Made by a program: the position numbers and the translations under genes. DNA of 64,000 nucleotides from Parasalinivibrio latis (lineage in GTDB: Bacteria; Pseudomonadota; Gammaproteobacteria; Enterobacterales; Vibrionaceae): contig NZ_CP098812.1 in NCBI RefSeq assembly GCF_036825535.1, positions 1,054,001 through 1,118,000 on the forward strand, in the 5' to 3' direction. Below, piece by piece: positions 36,411 through 45,360 of this stretch; position 1 is the first letter of the stretch; each line of letters opens with the position of its first letter. The notes under the pieces were generated by a model. That model did not search any database and had not been told where the DNA came from. It saw nothing but the letters and a program-made list of their open reading frames with translations.

Positions 36411-37142
36411 ATGACGATGATGGAATCAATTTACGCGTTGCTGGATCAAAATGAGATCTTCAACTCAACCACCATTCTTCATTACTGGGACGGCCTGACG
36501 GTCACTGTACAGTTGGTTTTCCTATCCCTGGTTATCGGTCTGGTTTTGTCTGTTCCCCTGGCGGTTGCCAGAACATCAAAGAACCCATGGATTAACCGCC
36601 CGGTATGGTTTTACGTTTACGTTTTCCGGGGGACGCCGCTGCTGATCCAGCTCTATATCATTTACTACGGTGTGGCGACGATAGAAGGGATCCAGGACTC
36701 CATGTTCTGGGCGGTGATAGAAGATGCATTCTATCCGTGCCTGCTGGCATTTGTGCTGAACACGGCTGCATACACTACCGAAATCCTGCGTGGTGCCATT
36801 ATGGCAACATCACACGGAGAAATAGAGGCAGGCAAGGCATATGGAATGTCTCCATTTACTATTATGCGCCGGATTATCCTGCCCTCAGCATTCCGCCGGG
36901 CGCTGCCGGCTTACAGCAACGAAGTGATCTTTATGCTGCACGCCAGTTCCATTGCCTCTGTGGTGACCATTATTGACCTTACGGGTGCTGCGCGGGATAT
37001 CTATGCCCGGTTTTACGCCCCCTTTGATGCTTTCCTGTTTGTCGCGGCAATCTACCTTTGCCTGACGTTTACCATTGTGTATGCGTTTAAGCGCTTGGAA
37101 GGGAAGTGGCACCGGCATTTACGCCCGCTTGAAACTAAGTAG
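36411..37142 (+). CDS. artM: Amino acid ABC transporter permease (HisM/ArtM-like)
   Basis: A 243-residue permease paired with the upstream one. It has RGTPLLIQLYIIYYG and an EAA loop EAGKAYGMSPFTIMRRIILPS. AAGGGG precedes the first of two nearby ATG codons (36411 and 36417); either could start the protein. It is the last gene of the four-gene operon and a strong terminator follows. Confidence 0.93.
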   Translation: MTMMESIYALLDQNEIFNSTTILHYWDGLTVTVQLVFLSLVIGLVLSVPLAVARTSKNPWINRPVWFYVYVFRGTPLLIQLYIIYYGVATIEGIQDSMFWAVIEDAFYPCLLAFVLNTAAYTTEILRGAIMATSHGEIEAGKAYGMSPFTIMRRIILPSAFRRALPAYSNEVIFMLHASSIASVVTIIDLTGAARDIYARFYAPFDAFLFVAAIYLCLTFTIVYAFKRLEGKWHRHLRPLETK

Positions 37143-37170
37143 GCCGGAGTCATTCAGGCACCTTATAACT

Positions 37171-37198
37171 AAAAAGCCAGCTGGATAGCTGGCTTTTT
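37171..37198. terminator. Two-way terminator between artM and xthA
   Basis: A perfect 12-bp stem AAAAAGCCAGCT/AGCTGGCTTTTT with a GGAT loop lies between two convergent genes and gives five T on either strand. Confidence 0.9.
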
Positions 37199-37215
37199 AG
37201 TGCAACTAGATCACT

Positions 37216-38022
37216 TTACTCAAACGTTGACCAAATCGGGGCATGGTCAGAAGGCTTTTCGATCCCACGCAGTTCGTAATCAATGCCGGCATCTTTTAAT
37301 CGCTCAGAAAGCGTATTGGTTACCATGATGGAGTCGATGCGAAGGCCACGGTTGTCGTCAAAGCCTTTAGAGCGGTAGTCAAACCACGAGAACCTGTCGT
37401 TCACTTCCGGGTAGAGCTTGCGGAAAGAATCCGTAAAGCCCCAGTCAAGCAGGGTTTTCAGCCATTCACGTTCTTCCGGCAGGAAAGAACACTTGCCGGT
37501 GCGCAGCCAGCGTTTGGCATTTTGTTCACCGATACCAATGTCGAGGTCGATAGGGGAGATATTAATGTCACCCATCACGATAACATCGTCTTCCGGTTTA
37601 TGGTGATCGTTCAGGTAGGTCATCAGGTCTTTGTAGAACTTTTCCTTTGCCGGGAACTTGGTTGGGTGCTCACGGTTTTCACCTTGAGGGAAATAACCAT
37701 TCAGAACCACCAGATCCCGACCGTTTTCCTGTTTGAAACCGCCGATGATCATCCGGCGCTGGGCATCTTCGTCATCGGTCGGGAAGCCTTTCAGGATAAA
37801 TTCCGGCTCTTGCTTACACAGCATGGCAACACCGTAATGGCCTTTTTGACCGTGAAAGTACACCCGGTAACCCATGGCTTCAACATCTTCGACCGGAAAG
37901 GCGTCATCGTGAACCTTGATCTCCTGAAGGCCGATAATATCCGGCTGGTGTTTGTCGATAAGAGCCTGAAGCTGGTGAAGGCGGGCGCGCAGGCCGTTAA
38001 TATTGAATGAAATAACCTTCAT
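37216..38022 (-). CDS. xthA: Exodeoxyribonuclease III
   Basis: A 268-residue AP endonuclease and 3'-5' exonuclease for base excision repair, identical in length to E. coli XthA. The start MKVISFNINGLRAR contains the conserved N7, and GLQEIK carries the metal-binding glutamate (E34). The active-site motifs GDINISPIDLD and the C-terminal SDHAPIW are intact. The ATG at 38022 has AAGGAT upstream; an in-frame extension of 28 codons has no family support. Single gene. Confidence 0.97.
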   Translation of the reverse strand: MKVISFNINGLRARLHQLQALIDKHQPDIIGLQEIKVHDDAFPVEDVEAMGYRVYFHGQKGHYGVAMLCKQEPEFILKGFPTDDEDAQRRMIIGGFKQENGRDLVVLNGYFPQGENREHPTKFPAKEKFYKDLMTYLNDHHKPEDDVIVMGDINISPIDLDIGIGEQNAKRWLRTGKCSFLPEEREWLKTLLDWGFTDSFRKLYPEVNDRFSWFDYRSKGFDDNRGLRIDSIMVTNTLSERLKDAGIDYELRGIEKPSDHAPIWSTFE

Positions 38023-38275
38023 TGTTGTTTTTATCCTTGTTGTCAGCGTGTCTCTGTCTCGGTGAGACTTCTCTGTTGTCCCTACTGTACCAGCCTTGCC
38101 GGGCACTGCAAAAATTGAATTTGCGTATTCTGTTAATAGGTGGTTTCAGAGAAAAGTGATGAAGCAATTCATCCTCATTCAAATTTTTTGACCAAATCCG
38201 CCAGCTTTATCCCACCGACTCCAATTCGTACTGCTTTTATACTGAACGGAAGGTCAACTCACAGGGAGAGAAAGC

Positions 38276-39229
38276 ATGGGTAAGCTGGTTGAAGGCGTTT
38301 GGCATGATGTCTGGTACGACACCAAAACATCCAATGGCAAATTTGTCCGGGAAGATGCCGGGTTCCGATCATGGGTAACCGCAGATGGAGAGCCGGGGCC
38401 GACAGGGCAAGGCGGGTTTAAGGCTGAGTCCGGGCGATATCATCTGTATGTTTCCCTGGCCTGTCCTTGGGCGCACCGAACCCTGATATTCCGGGAGCTG
38501 AAAGGATTGGTGTCGCACATTGATGTGACCGTCGTAGATTCGCTGATGATGGAAAAAGGATGGGCTTTCTCCACGCCGGAGCCATTGTATGGTTTTACCC
38601 ATCTTTATGAGCTTTATGCCAAGGCGAAACCGGACTATACCGGGCGGGTGACTGTACCTGTGCTTTGGGACAAGAAAACTGAAACTATTGTCAGCAATGA
38701 GTCGTCAGAGATTATCCGGATGTTCAACAGTGCCTTTAACGGCGTGACTGGAAATACGTTGGATTTCTATCCGGGAAGCCTGCAGGAAACCATTGATGAG
38801 TGGAACAGCTTTGTCTACCCGAATATAAACAACGGCGTTTACCGGTGCGGGTTTGCTACTAAGCAGGAAGCGTATGAAGAGGCTTTCGAAAATCTGTTTT
38901 CTGCCCTGGATACACTTGAGGCGCACCTTGGGCAGTCAAAATACCTGGCCGGTGAGCAAATTACTGAGGCAGACTGGCGACTGTTTACCACATTGATCCG
39001 TTTTGACCCGGTTTATGTGGGGCATTTCAAGTGCAACAGACAGAGGATAGCGGACTACCCGAACCTGTATTGCTACATGAAGGCGCTGTATCAACATCCG
39101 GGTGTGGCTGAGACGGTCGATTTCAAACATATAAAAGACCATTACTATGTCAGCCATAAAACCATCAACCCAACCGGGATTGTGCCGAAAGGGCCGGAGC
39201 AAGATCTGTGGGCACCGCATGGCCGGTAA
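38276..39229 (+). CDS. yqjG: Glutathionyl-hydroquinone reductase (Xi-class GST)
   Basis: A 317-residue member of the Xi class of glutathione transferases, akin to E. coli YqjG (328 residues) and yeast Ecm4. The catalytic cysteine is C63 in SLACPWAHR, the exact position known from YqjG. These enzymes reduce glutathionyl-hydroquinones with glutathione. The C-terminal helical domain with DWRLFTTLIRFDPVYVGHFKCN is diagnostic. GGGAGAG stands before the ATG. Single gene followed by a terminator. In the 253-bp gap upstream TATACT (about 38239) may be its -10 box. Confidence 0.93.
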   Translation: MGKLVEGVWHDVWYDTKTSNGKFVREDAGFRSWVTADGEPGPTGQGGFKAESGRYHLYVSLACPWAHRTLIFRELKGLVSHIDVTVVDSLMMEKGWAFSTPEPLYGFTHLYELYAKAKPDYTGRVTVPVLWDKKTETIVSNESSEIIRMFNSAFNGVTGNTLDFYPGSLQETIDEWNSFVYPNINNGVYRCGFATKQEAYEEAFENLFSALDTLEAHLGQSKYLAGEQITEADWRLFTTLIRFDPVYVGHFKCNRQRIADYPNLYCYMKALYQHPGVAETVDFKHIKDHYYVSHKTINPTGIVPKGPEQDLWAPHGR

Positions 39230-39257
39230 TATGTGATGTTTGAGTAGTGTAGAAACG

Positions 39258-39288
39258 ACAAAAGCCGGTGAAAATCACCGGCTTTTGT
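39258..39288. terminator. Two-way terminator between yqjG and the tRNA cluster
   Basis: A perfect 13-bp stem ACAAAAGCCGGTG/CACCGGCTTTTGT with a 5-nt loop lies between the GST gene and the last of the leftward tRNA genes, 10 bp away, and can end both transcripts. Confidence 0.8.
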
Positions 39289-39297
39289 CTTAAATAA

Positions 39298-39382
39298 TGG
39301 TGGTGGGAGAAGGATTCGAACCTTCGAAGGCTGAGCCGTCAGATTTACAGTCTGATCCCTTTGGCCACTCGGGAATCCCACC
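39298..39382 (-). tRNA. tRNA-Tyr(GTA), copy 1 (last transcribed)
   Basis: An 85-nt class II tRNA with encoded CCA, anticodon GTA inside CAGACTGTAAATCTG, a short variable arm, and T-arm GGTTCGAATCC. The acceptor is GGTGGGA paired with TCCCACC, so position 7-66 is A-U. Identical to copy 3. Confidence 0.98.
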
Positions 39383-39406
39383 ACGGGGTAACGCAAATTG
39401 TAAAGA

Positions 39407-39491
39407 TGGTGGTGGGGGAAGGATTCGAACCTTCGAAGGCTGAGCCGTCAGATTTACAGTCTGATCCCTTTGGCCACTCGGGAACCCCACC
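39407..39491 (-). tRNA. tRNA-Tyr(GTA), copy 2
   Basis: An 85-nt tRNA-Tyr with encoded CCA, same anticodon arm and T-arm as copy 1, but acceptor GGTGGGG/CCCCACC, a compensated G-C pair at 7-66. Separated from copy 1 by 24 bp. Confidence 0.98.
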
Positions 39492-39514
39492 ACGGGGTGT
39501 CGCTAATTGTAAAA

Positions 39515-39599
39515 TGGTGGTGGGAGAAGGATTCGAACCTTCGAAGGCTGAGCCGTCAGATTTACAGTCTGATCCCTTTGGCCACTCGGGAATCCCACC
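39515..39599 (-). tRNA. tRNA-Tyr(GTA), copy 3
   Basis: An 85-nt tRNA-Tyr with encoded CCA and the A-U form of the 7-66 pair, as in copy 1. The spacer to copy 2 is 23 bp. Confidence 0.98.
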
Positions 39600-39625
39600 A
39601 CGGGAGAACGCATTGTATCAAAAAA

Positions 39626-39710
39626 TGGTGGTGGGGGAAGGATTCGAACCTTCGAAGGCTGAGCCGTCAGATTTACAGTCTGATCCCTTTGGCCACTCGG
39701 GAACCCCACC
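39626..39710 (-). tRNA. tRNA-Tyr(GTA), copy 4 (first transcribed)
   Basis: An 85-nt tRNA-Tyr with encoded CCA and the G-C form of the 7-66 pair, as in copy 2. It is nearest the predicted promoter; the spacer to copy 3 is 26 bp. Confidence 0.98.
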
Positions 39711-39725
39711 ACAAGTGCGGGGCGA

Positions 39726-39753
39726 ATATTAACAGACAGATTGATCCTGTAAA
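39726..39753 (-). promoter_or_regulatory. Promoter of the tRNA-Tyr cluster
   Basis: On the minus strand TTTACA (39748-39753) and TAATAT (39726-39731) are separated by 16 bp and followed by the GC-rich discriminator CGCCCCGC, the usual mark of stable-RNA promoters under stringent control. Transcription would start only a few bases before the first tRNA. Confidence 0.7.
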
Positions 39754-39940
39754 GGGATTTCTTCGCAAACATATTTCGTTTGCTGTTTTTTTCGGCGTAA
39801 GGGTGAGAATTTGAACCAACTGGATGATTTCGACGCATTTCTCCGATTTTTCTTTTCTACTGGCATCCTGTGCACCAAATTTAGTACGCGATAAAGCTCT
39901 CACATTGGGATCGCGTAAGTATTTGTAAATCCCGGCGTGA

Positions 39941-39969
39941 TTTACACTTCTTTACCCTATTTGCATAAG
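39941..39969 (+). promoter_or_regulatory. Likely promoter of the RND efflux operon
   Basis: TTTACA (39941-39946) and CATAAG (39964-39969) are separated by 17 bp and lie about 20 bp before the predicted start site of the RND adaptor operon. No operator or regulator gene is seen beside it. Confidence 0.5.
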
Positions 39970-39997
39970 GTCTTGGGTAAACTCGCCGAAGTCTTAT

Positions 39998-41104
39998 ATG
40001 TCATGGTTTCCACCGATGAAAAAAGTCCTTGTCTCTTCACTGTCCATCCTGGCCATATCCGGAGCCGGTTGGTGGTATTACGCATCTGCTGCCAACTCGC
40101 CGAAACCCGGTGCCCCAAAACGTCCGCCGGTGCAGGTTGCAACGGCGATGGTCGATGCACAAAGCCTTTCCTCTTCACTCAGTCTTGTCGGTAACCTGGA
40201 TGCCGTCCGTTCTCTGGAAGTGGCTTCAGAAATCACCGGTAAAGTTGAACGTATCGCCGTCAAAGCCAACCAGCAGGTGAAAAAAGGCGATCTTTTGATA
40301 GAAATTGACCCGGTGAAAGCCAAGGCAGCATTGCTGGAAGCCAAGGCGTACTACACAGACGAACAGCGCAAGCTGGAAGACTACCGGAAGCTTATCAAGC
40401 GAAGCGCCATTACCCAGACTGAGCTGGATGCCCAACAAGCGAGCGTCGATATTGCCAAAGCACGTATGGACGTAGCGCAAGCAAACTATGACGACCACTT
40501 CATCCGTGCTCCGTTCAGCGGGGTAGTTGGCCTTATCGATTTCAGCGAAGGTAAATTGGTAAGTGCCGGCGAAACCCTGTTTACGCTGGATGACCTCTCC
40601 TCCATGCAATTGGATGTGAATGTGCCGGAGCAACACCTTGGAGATCTCCACCCTGGGTTGGTGGTAGAAGCCGGCAATCAGGCGTGGCCGGGAGATACGT
40701 TCAGCGGAAAGCTGGAAAATGTGGATACCCGGGTAAACAGTGACTCCCTGAACGTGCGTGCCCGAATTTTGTTTGCCAACCCGGAAATGAAACTCAAGCC
40801 GGGAATGATGATGACCGCGACGCTGACCTTTGACCCGCAAACCGTACCGGTTATTCCGGTACAGGCCATTGAGTACTCCGGTACCCGCCGTTATGTGTAT
40901 GTGGTGGGGACTGAGGGTATCGCCAAGCGTACCGAAGTTGACCTGGGTGCCCGGTTCGACAACCAGGTACAGATCGATGACGGTGTAACGGTGGGTGATC
41001 GCATTGTGGTTCAGGGGCTGGTGAATATGCGTGATGGCGCTAAAGTAAAGGATCTTTCCACCGCCAAGCTGGATGCGAAGGCGCCGGTTGAAGAGGGCAA
41101 GTAA
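39998..41104 (+). CDS. RND efflux periplasmic adaptor
   Basis: A 368-residue membrane fusion protein linking an RND pump to the outer membrane channel. It has an N-terminal anchor (MKKVLVSSLSILAISGAGWWYY), a lipoyl half-motif (GKVERIAVKANQQVKKGDLLIEID), a helical hairpin (about 105-160) with the second lipoyl half (FIRAPFSGVVGLIDFSEGKLVSAG), then beta-barrel and membrane-proximal domains. It resembles VexC of Vibrio cholerae. Two starts are possible: ATG at 39998, or the ATG at 40016 giving MKKVLV; neither has a good ribosome site. The stop codon is followed directly by the pump gene. Confidence 0.92.
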   Translation: MSWFPPMKKVLVSSLSILAISGAGWWYYASAANSPKPGAPKRPPVQVATAMVDAQSLSSSLSLVGNLDAVRSLEVASEITGKVERIAVKANQQVKKGDLLIEIDPVKAKAALLEAKAYYTDEQRKLEDYRKLIKRSAITQTELDAQQASVDIAKARMDVAQANYDDHFIRAPFSGVVGLIDFSEGKLVSAGETLFTLDDLSSMQLDVNVPEQHLGDLHPGLVVEAGNQAWPGDTFSGKLENVDTRVNSDSLNVRARILFANPEMKLKPGMMMTATLTFDPQTVPVIPVQAIEYSGTRRYVYVVGTEGIAKRTEVDLGARFDNQVQIDDGVTVGDRIVVQGLVNMRDGAKVKDLSTAKLDAKAPVEEGK

Positions 41105-44100
41105 ATGTGGCTCTCTGATATTTCCGTAAAACGCCCGGTTGTTGCGGTCGTACTCAGCCTGCTGCTCTGTGTGTTCGGTCTGGTGTCATTTGACCGCCTG
41201 CCGGTGCGTGAAATGCCGGATATCGACAGCCCTGTCGTTTCGATTGGCACCCGTTATGCCGGTGCGTCGGCCAGTATCATGGAAAGCCAGATTACCCAGG
41301 TACTGGAAGATGAGTTGTCCGGTATCAGCGGTATTGAGGAAATTACCTCGGTAACCCGTAATGGTTTCTCACGTATTACCGTTGAGTTTGAACTCGACTG
41401 GGACCTGATTGAAGGCGTTAGTGACGTTCGGGATGCGGTAGCCCGTGCCCAGCGACGCCTGCCGGATGAAGCGGACGAACCGGTTGTTTCCCGAGATAAC
41501 GGCTCTGGTGAACCGGCGCTTTATATCAACCTTGCATCCTCTGAGATGGACCGTGCCCAACTGACAGAATATGCCGAGCGCACACTGGAAGACCGGTTCA
41601 GCCTGATTTCCGGTGTCAGTTCTGTCGGTATCTACGGTGCGCTTTACAAGGTGATGTATGTAGAGCTGGATCCGGTTTTGATGGCAGGGCGTGGCGTCAC
41701 CACCAATGATATTTCCGCCGCGCTGCGGTCTGAAAACATTGAAAGCCCAGGCGGTGAGATACGAAATGATGTCACCACCATGCCGGTCCGCACCAAAAGG
41801 CTTTACATGACACCGGAGGATTTCCGCTATCTGGTGGTGCGGACGGCAAATGACGGCTCCCCCATTTACCTGAAGGATGTTGCCAAGGTCTTTATCGGTT
41901 CTGAAAACGAAAATGCGACGTTCAAGAACAACGGAGTTAACAACCTCAGCCTGGCAATTGTGCCTCAATCTGATGCCAACCCGCTGGATGTAGCGAAGAA
42001 TGTCCGAGAACTGGTGGACTCGCTGCAAAGCTTCCTCCCGGACGGGACTCGCCTTTGGGTGGACTATGACTCTACCGTCTTTATCGAACGCTCTATTTCA
42101 GAGGTTTACAGCACCTTGTTTGTCACCGGCCTGCTGGTGGTGCTGGTGCTCTATATCTTTATCGGGCAGGCAAGGGCAACGCTGATACCGGCAGTGACTG
42201 TTCCGGTTTCACTGGTCTCCGCCTTTATTGCTGCGTACTTCTTCGGTTTTTCCATCAACCTGCTGACCCTGATGGCGCTTATTCTGGCTATCGGTCTGGT
42301 GGTGGATGACGCTATCGTGGTGGTGGAAAACATGTTCCACCATATAGAGAAGGGTGAAACCCCGTTGGTAGCGGCGTACCGGGGAACCCGTGAAGTGGGT
42401 TTTGCGGTCGTGGCTACCACTGCCGTTCTGGTGATGGTGTTCCTGCCGATTTCTTTTATGGAGGGCATGGTCGGCAAACTCTTTACAGAGTTTTCAGTCC
42501 TGTTGTCCGTGTCCGTAATTTTCTCCTCGGTGGTGGCGTTGACCCTCACTCCCGTGATGGGCAGCAAACTGCTAAAGGCGAATGTCCGCCGTGGTCGCTT
42601 CAACCAGTTGGTAGATAGTGGCTTTACCAAGCTTGAAAATGGCTACCGCTTTATTGTTACCGGGGCAGTAAAAGCGCGTTGGGGTGCACCTTTGGTGATT
42701 GCTGCCTGCTTAGGTGGAAGCTACTGGTTTATGCAGCAAGTCCCGGCTCAGCTTGTCCCACAGGAAGACCGAGGCGTATTGATGGCGTTTGTGAAAGGTG
42801 CTGAAGGGACGGCATACAATCGCATGGTGGGAAATATGGAGCAGGTGGAGGATCGCCTCCTGCCATTGGTTGAGGAAGGTTTGCTGCTGTCTATCAGTAT
42901 CCAGACCCCCGCATTTGGTGGAATGGCAGGGGACCAGACCGGTTTCGTCATCATGCAGCTTGAAGACTGGCAAAAACGTGACCTGTCTGCGTCAGAAATT
43001 CTAATGAAAGTCCGCCAGTCCCTGGGTGGGATTCCTGATGTCAGGGTATTCCCGTTTATGCCGGGCTTCCGTGGGGGCTCCAGTGAGCCGGTCCAGTTTG
43101 TACTGGGCGGGGCAGATTACGAAACCCTTTTCAAGTGGGCAACGGTACTGAAAGAGGAGCTGGAAGCCAGCAAGCTGGCAAACGGGGCTGACCTCAACTA
43201 TGCGGAAACCACGCCGGAGCTGGTAGTCAACATTGACCGTCGGCGGGCAGCAGAGCTGGGTATCAGTGCCCAGGAAATCTCCAACACGCTTGAGGTGATG
43301 CTGGGCGGAAAGAGTGAAACGACCTTTGTCGATCGTGGTGAGGAGTATGATGTTTACCTGCGCGGTGACGAAAAACGTTTCAACTCGTCAGCCGACCTGA
43401 GCCAGATTTACCTGCGCTCCCGAAGCGGCAAGCTAGTAACACTGGATACGGTAGCCAGCCTTGAAGAGGTTGCCTCAGCCCAGCGTCTCTCGCACACAGA
43501 CAAACAAAAGTCGATCACCCTGAAAGCCAACCTGGAGCCGGGGCATACCCTTGGTGAAGTTCTGGACTTCCTGGATGCCAAAGCGATTGAGCAGTTACCG
43601 AAGGACATTACCATCTCCTACGCTGGTGAATCCCAGGAATTCAAGGATAACCAGAGCAGCATGCTGATGGTGTTCGGGCTTGCTATGCTGGTTGCCTATT
43701 TGGTGCTTGCAGCGCAGTTTGAGAGCTTTATCAACCCGCTGGTGGTGATGCTGACTGTCCCTATGGGAATATTCGGTGGTTTGTTCGGCCTGTGGCTGAG
43801 CGGACAGGGTCTTAACGTGTACAGCCAGATAGGGATGATCATGCTGATTGGTATGGTGACCAAGAATGGCATCCTTATTGTTGAATTTGCCGGCCAACTC
43901 CGTGATAGGGGGATTGAGTTCCAGCAGGCGATTATCGATGCATCCGTGCGTCGCTTACGCCCAATCCTGATGACGGCGTTTACCACGCTGGCAGGCGCCA
44001 TTCCGTTGATCATCTCGACCGGTGCAGGCGCAGAAAGCCGGATTGCGGTGGGTACGGTTGTATTCTCTGGTATGGCATTTGCCACCATGGTAACGCTGTT

Positions 44101-44218
44101 GGTCATTCCTGCTATGTACCGACTGATGGCAACCCATTCACACTCTCCGGGCTTTATTGCCGATAAGCTGGAAAAAGAGTTGGCGAAGGACAAAGTACAC
44201 CGTCCGGGACACGGCTGA
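41105..44218 (+). CDS. RND multidrug efflux pump, VexD/AcrB superfamily
   Basis: A 1037-residue inner-membrane proton-driven pump. It has the expected 12 helices and two large periplasmic loops; the start ISVKRPVVAVVLSLLLCVFGLVSFDRLPVREMPDIDSP is classic. Proton relay aspartates lie in GLVVDDAIVVVENMFHH in helix 4, and the second half has the matching helix 10 motif MVTKNGILIVEFAGQLRD. The gene begins with no gap after the adaptor stop codon. No outer membrane channel gene is present, so a TolC encoded elsewhere is presumably used, as for VexCD. Confidence 0.95.
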   Translation: MWLSDISVKRPVVAVVLSLLLCVFGLVSFDRLPVREMPDIDSPVVSIGTRYAGASASIMESQITQVLEDELSGISGIEEITSVTRNGFSRITVEFELDWDLIEGVSDVRDAVARAQRRLPDEADEPVVSRDNGSGEPALYINLASSEMDRAQLTEYAERTLEDRFSLISGVSSVGIYGALYKVMYVELDPVLMAGRGVTTNDISAALRSENIESPGGEIRNDVTTMPVRTKRLYMTPEDFRYLVVRTANDGSPIYLKDVAKVFIGSENENATFKNNGVNNLSLAIVPQSDANPLDVAKNVRELVDSLQSFLPDGTRLWVDYDSTVFIERSISEVYSTLFVTGLLVVLVLYIFIGQARATLIPAVTVPVSLVSAFIAAYFFGFSINLLTLMALILAIGLVVDDAIVVVENMFHHIEKGETPLVAAYRGTREVGFAVVATTAVLVMVFLPISFMEGMVGKLFTEFSVLLSVSVIFSSVVALTLTPVMGSKLLKANVRRGRFNQLVDSGFTKLENGYRFIVTGAVKARWGAPLVIAACLGGSYWFMQQVPAQLVPQEDRGVLMAFVKGAEGTAYNRMVGNMEQVEDRLLPLVEEGLLLSISIQTPAFGGMAGDQTGFVIMQLEDWQKRDLSASEILMKVRQSLGGIPDVRVFPFMPGFRGGSSEPVQFVLGGADYETLFKWATVLKEELEASKLANGADLNYAETTPELVVNIDRRRAAELGISAQEISNTLEVMLGGKSETTFVDRGEEYDVYLRGDEKRFNSSADLSQIYLRSRSGKLVTLDTVASLEEVASAQRLSHTDKQKSITLKANLEPGHTLGEVLDFLDAKAIEQLPKDITISYAGESQEFKDNQSSMLMVFGLAMLVAYLVLAAQFESFINPLVVMLTVPMGIFGGLFGLWLSGQGLNVYSQIGMIMLIGMVTKNGILIVEFAGQLRDRGIEFQQAIIDASVRRLRPILMTAFTTLAGAIPLIISTGAGAESRIAVGTVVFSGMAFATMVTLLVIPAMYRLMATHSHSPGFIADKLEKELAKDKVHRPGHG

Positions 44219-44236
44219 AGCTAAAAGCAGAGAAAT

Positions 44237-44270
44237 AAAAAAGCGCGGATTTCGATTCCGCGCTTTTTTT
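44237..44270. terminator. Two-way terminator after the RND operon
   Basis: A 7-bp GC-rich stem GCGCGGA/TCCGCGC is flanked by A6 and T7, so it can end both the RND operon and the convergent beta-barrel gene. Confidence 0.85.
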
Positions 44271-44289
44271 CGACTGTTAGACTGTGACC

Positions 44290-44898
44290 TTAGAAGTTAG
44301 CACCAATTGAAAACTGCAGGCCATTGATATCGCCTACATCCATAAGTTGTCCTTTTCCATCTAAATCACTGGCAATGACATGAACGTACTCTCCGCGAAG
44401 CCAGAATTTCTCATTCAGGTCATACTGTACGCCGCCACCTACTTCAAACATAAAAGTATTGTCATCGGTTACCTGGGTAATGGTGTTACTTGTCCTGTAT
44501 TTTACCTTGGCTTTACCGCCGATGACTGTCCCGCGGGCAAACAGGCTCAATGGCGTATCAAAAAGTGGTCCGGTTGTGGGGACAATGGAGAAACCTATCT
44601 GGTGAATATCAACCTGTGCATTGTCTCCGCTGGGGTTGTACTCGCCAAACTCAGTGCTGACGTAGCGGTAATAGGCCTCCATACCAAAGTTAGGGTGGAG
44701 CTGGTAACCCATCCCGACATGAAAACTCGGGTCTTCATTTTTGCCCTTATAGGTGGTTTCACGACTGTCAGATGAGTAGGCCACGGTGCCCCCACCAATA
44801 TACCCGTAGCTGTAGGCTTCAAATTCCTGCTCATCCGCCAAAACGTTCCCCGTCGACAATGTGAGCAATAAAGCGGGAATGGCATAAGCAACTTTCAC
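44290..44898 (-). CDS. Outer membrane beta-barrel protein (OmpA-like transmembrane fold)
   Basis: A 202-residue exported protein with a signal peptide ending near VLADE. The mature part has alternating hydrophobic and polar strands, for example GYIGGGTVAYSS, FHVGMGYQLHPNFGMEAYYRYV and FMFEVGGGVQYDLNEKFWLRGEYVHV, and it ends in GANF, the aromatic C-terminal residue recognised by the BAM machinery. This suggests an eight-stranded barrel. The start is GTG, with AAGGAT upstream. No partner genes; role unknown. Confidence 0.85.
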   Translation of the reverse strand: MKVAYAIPALLLTLSTGNVLADEQEFEAYSYGYIGGGTVAYSSDSRETTYKGKNEDPSFHVGMGYQLHPNFGMEAYYRYVSTEFGEYNPSGDNAQVDIHQIGFSIVPTTGPLFDTPLSLFARGTVIGGKAKVKYRTSNTITQVTDDNTFMFEVGGGVQYDLNEKFWLRGEYVHVIASDLDGKGQLMDVGDINGLQFSIGANF

Positions 44899-44955
44899 AA
44901 TGAAATCCTTTTAGATATGTTTGGTTACGTAAAGTCTTATAAGAGAGAAAGCATT

Positions 44956-45270
44956 ATGTCAGAGAAATTAACCAGCCAACAACAAGACCAGTTAGATGCA
45001 GCAGCATTTCGCAGGTTACTTCAACATCTTGATGAGCATAAAGAAGTTCAGAACATTGATTTGATGATTTTGGCCGATTTCTGCCGGAACTGTCTTGGCA
45101 AGTGGTACAAGGCTGAGGCAGATAAACTGGGCATTGAAGTGAGCGATGACGAAGCTCGCTCCCGCGTGTACGGAATGCCTTACAGTGAGTGGAAAGAAAA
45201 GCACCAGCAACCGGCAACGCCAGAACAAATGGCAGCATTTGAAGCGCGGCAGGCAGCGAAGAAGAGCTAA
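44956..45270 (+). CDS. DUF1244 family protein
   Basis: A 104-residue cytoplasmic protein of the DUF1244 (SMc04008-like) family. The hallmark is VQNIDLMILADFCRNCLGKWY with two cysteines, followed by VYGMPYSEWKEKHQ. Function unknown. The start at 44956 follows GAGAG; the frame is open 13 codons further but without homology. It is divergent from the beta-barrel gene, the two starts being 57 bp apart, and the 7-bp repeat array begins about 90 bp after its stop. Confidence 0.9.
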   Translation: MSEKLTSQQQDQLDAAAFRRLLQHLDEHKEVQNIDLMILADFCRNCLGKWYKAEADKLGIEVSDDEARSRVYGMPYSEWKEKHQQPATPEQMAAFEARQAAKKS

Positions 45271-45360
45271 TACCGGTCCTCGGAAAATCCGGTTCTGGGA
45301 ACTGGGAAAAGCAAGAGCGAAGAGCGTGACTGAACATATTCAGACGACAAACTCTTGCAG

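Noticed and set aside
39298..39710. Regularly spaced identical repeats suggesting a CRISPR array
   Set aside because: The repeats are complete 85-nt tRNA-Tyr genes with 23-26 bp spacers, not CRISPR units.
39145..39838. Overlapping open frames on both strands with repeated GFPSGQRDQTVNLTAQPSKV-type or GFEPSKAEPSDLQSD-type peptides
   Set aside because: They are translations of the four tRNA-Tyr genes, a well-known source of false proteins.
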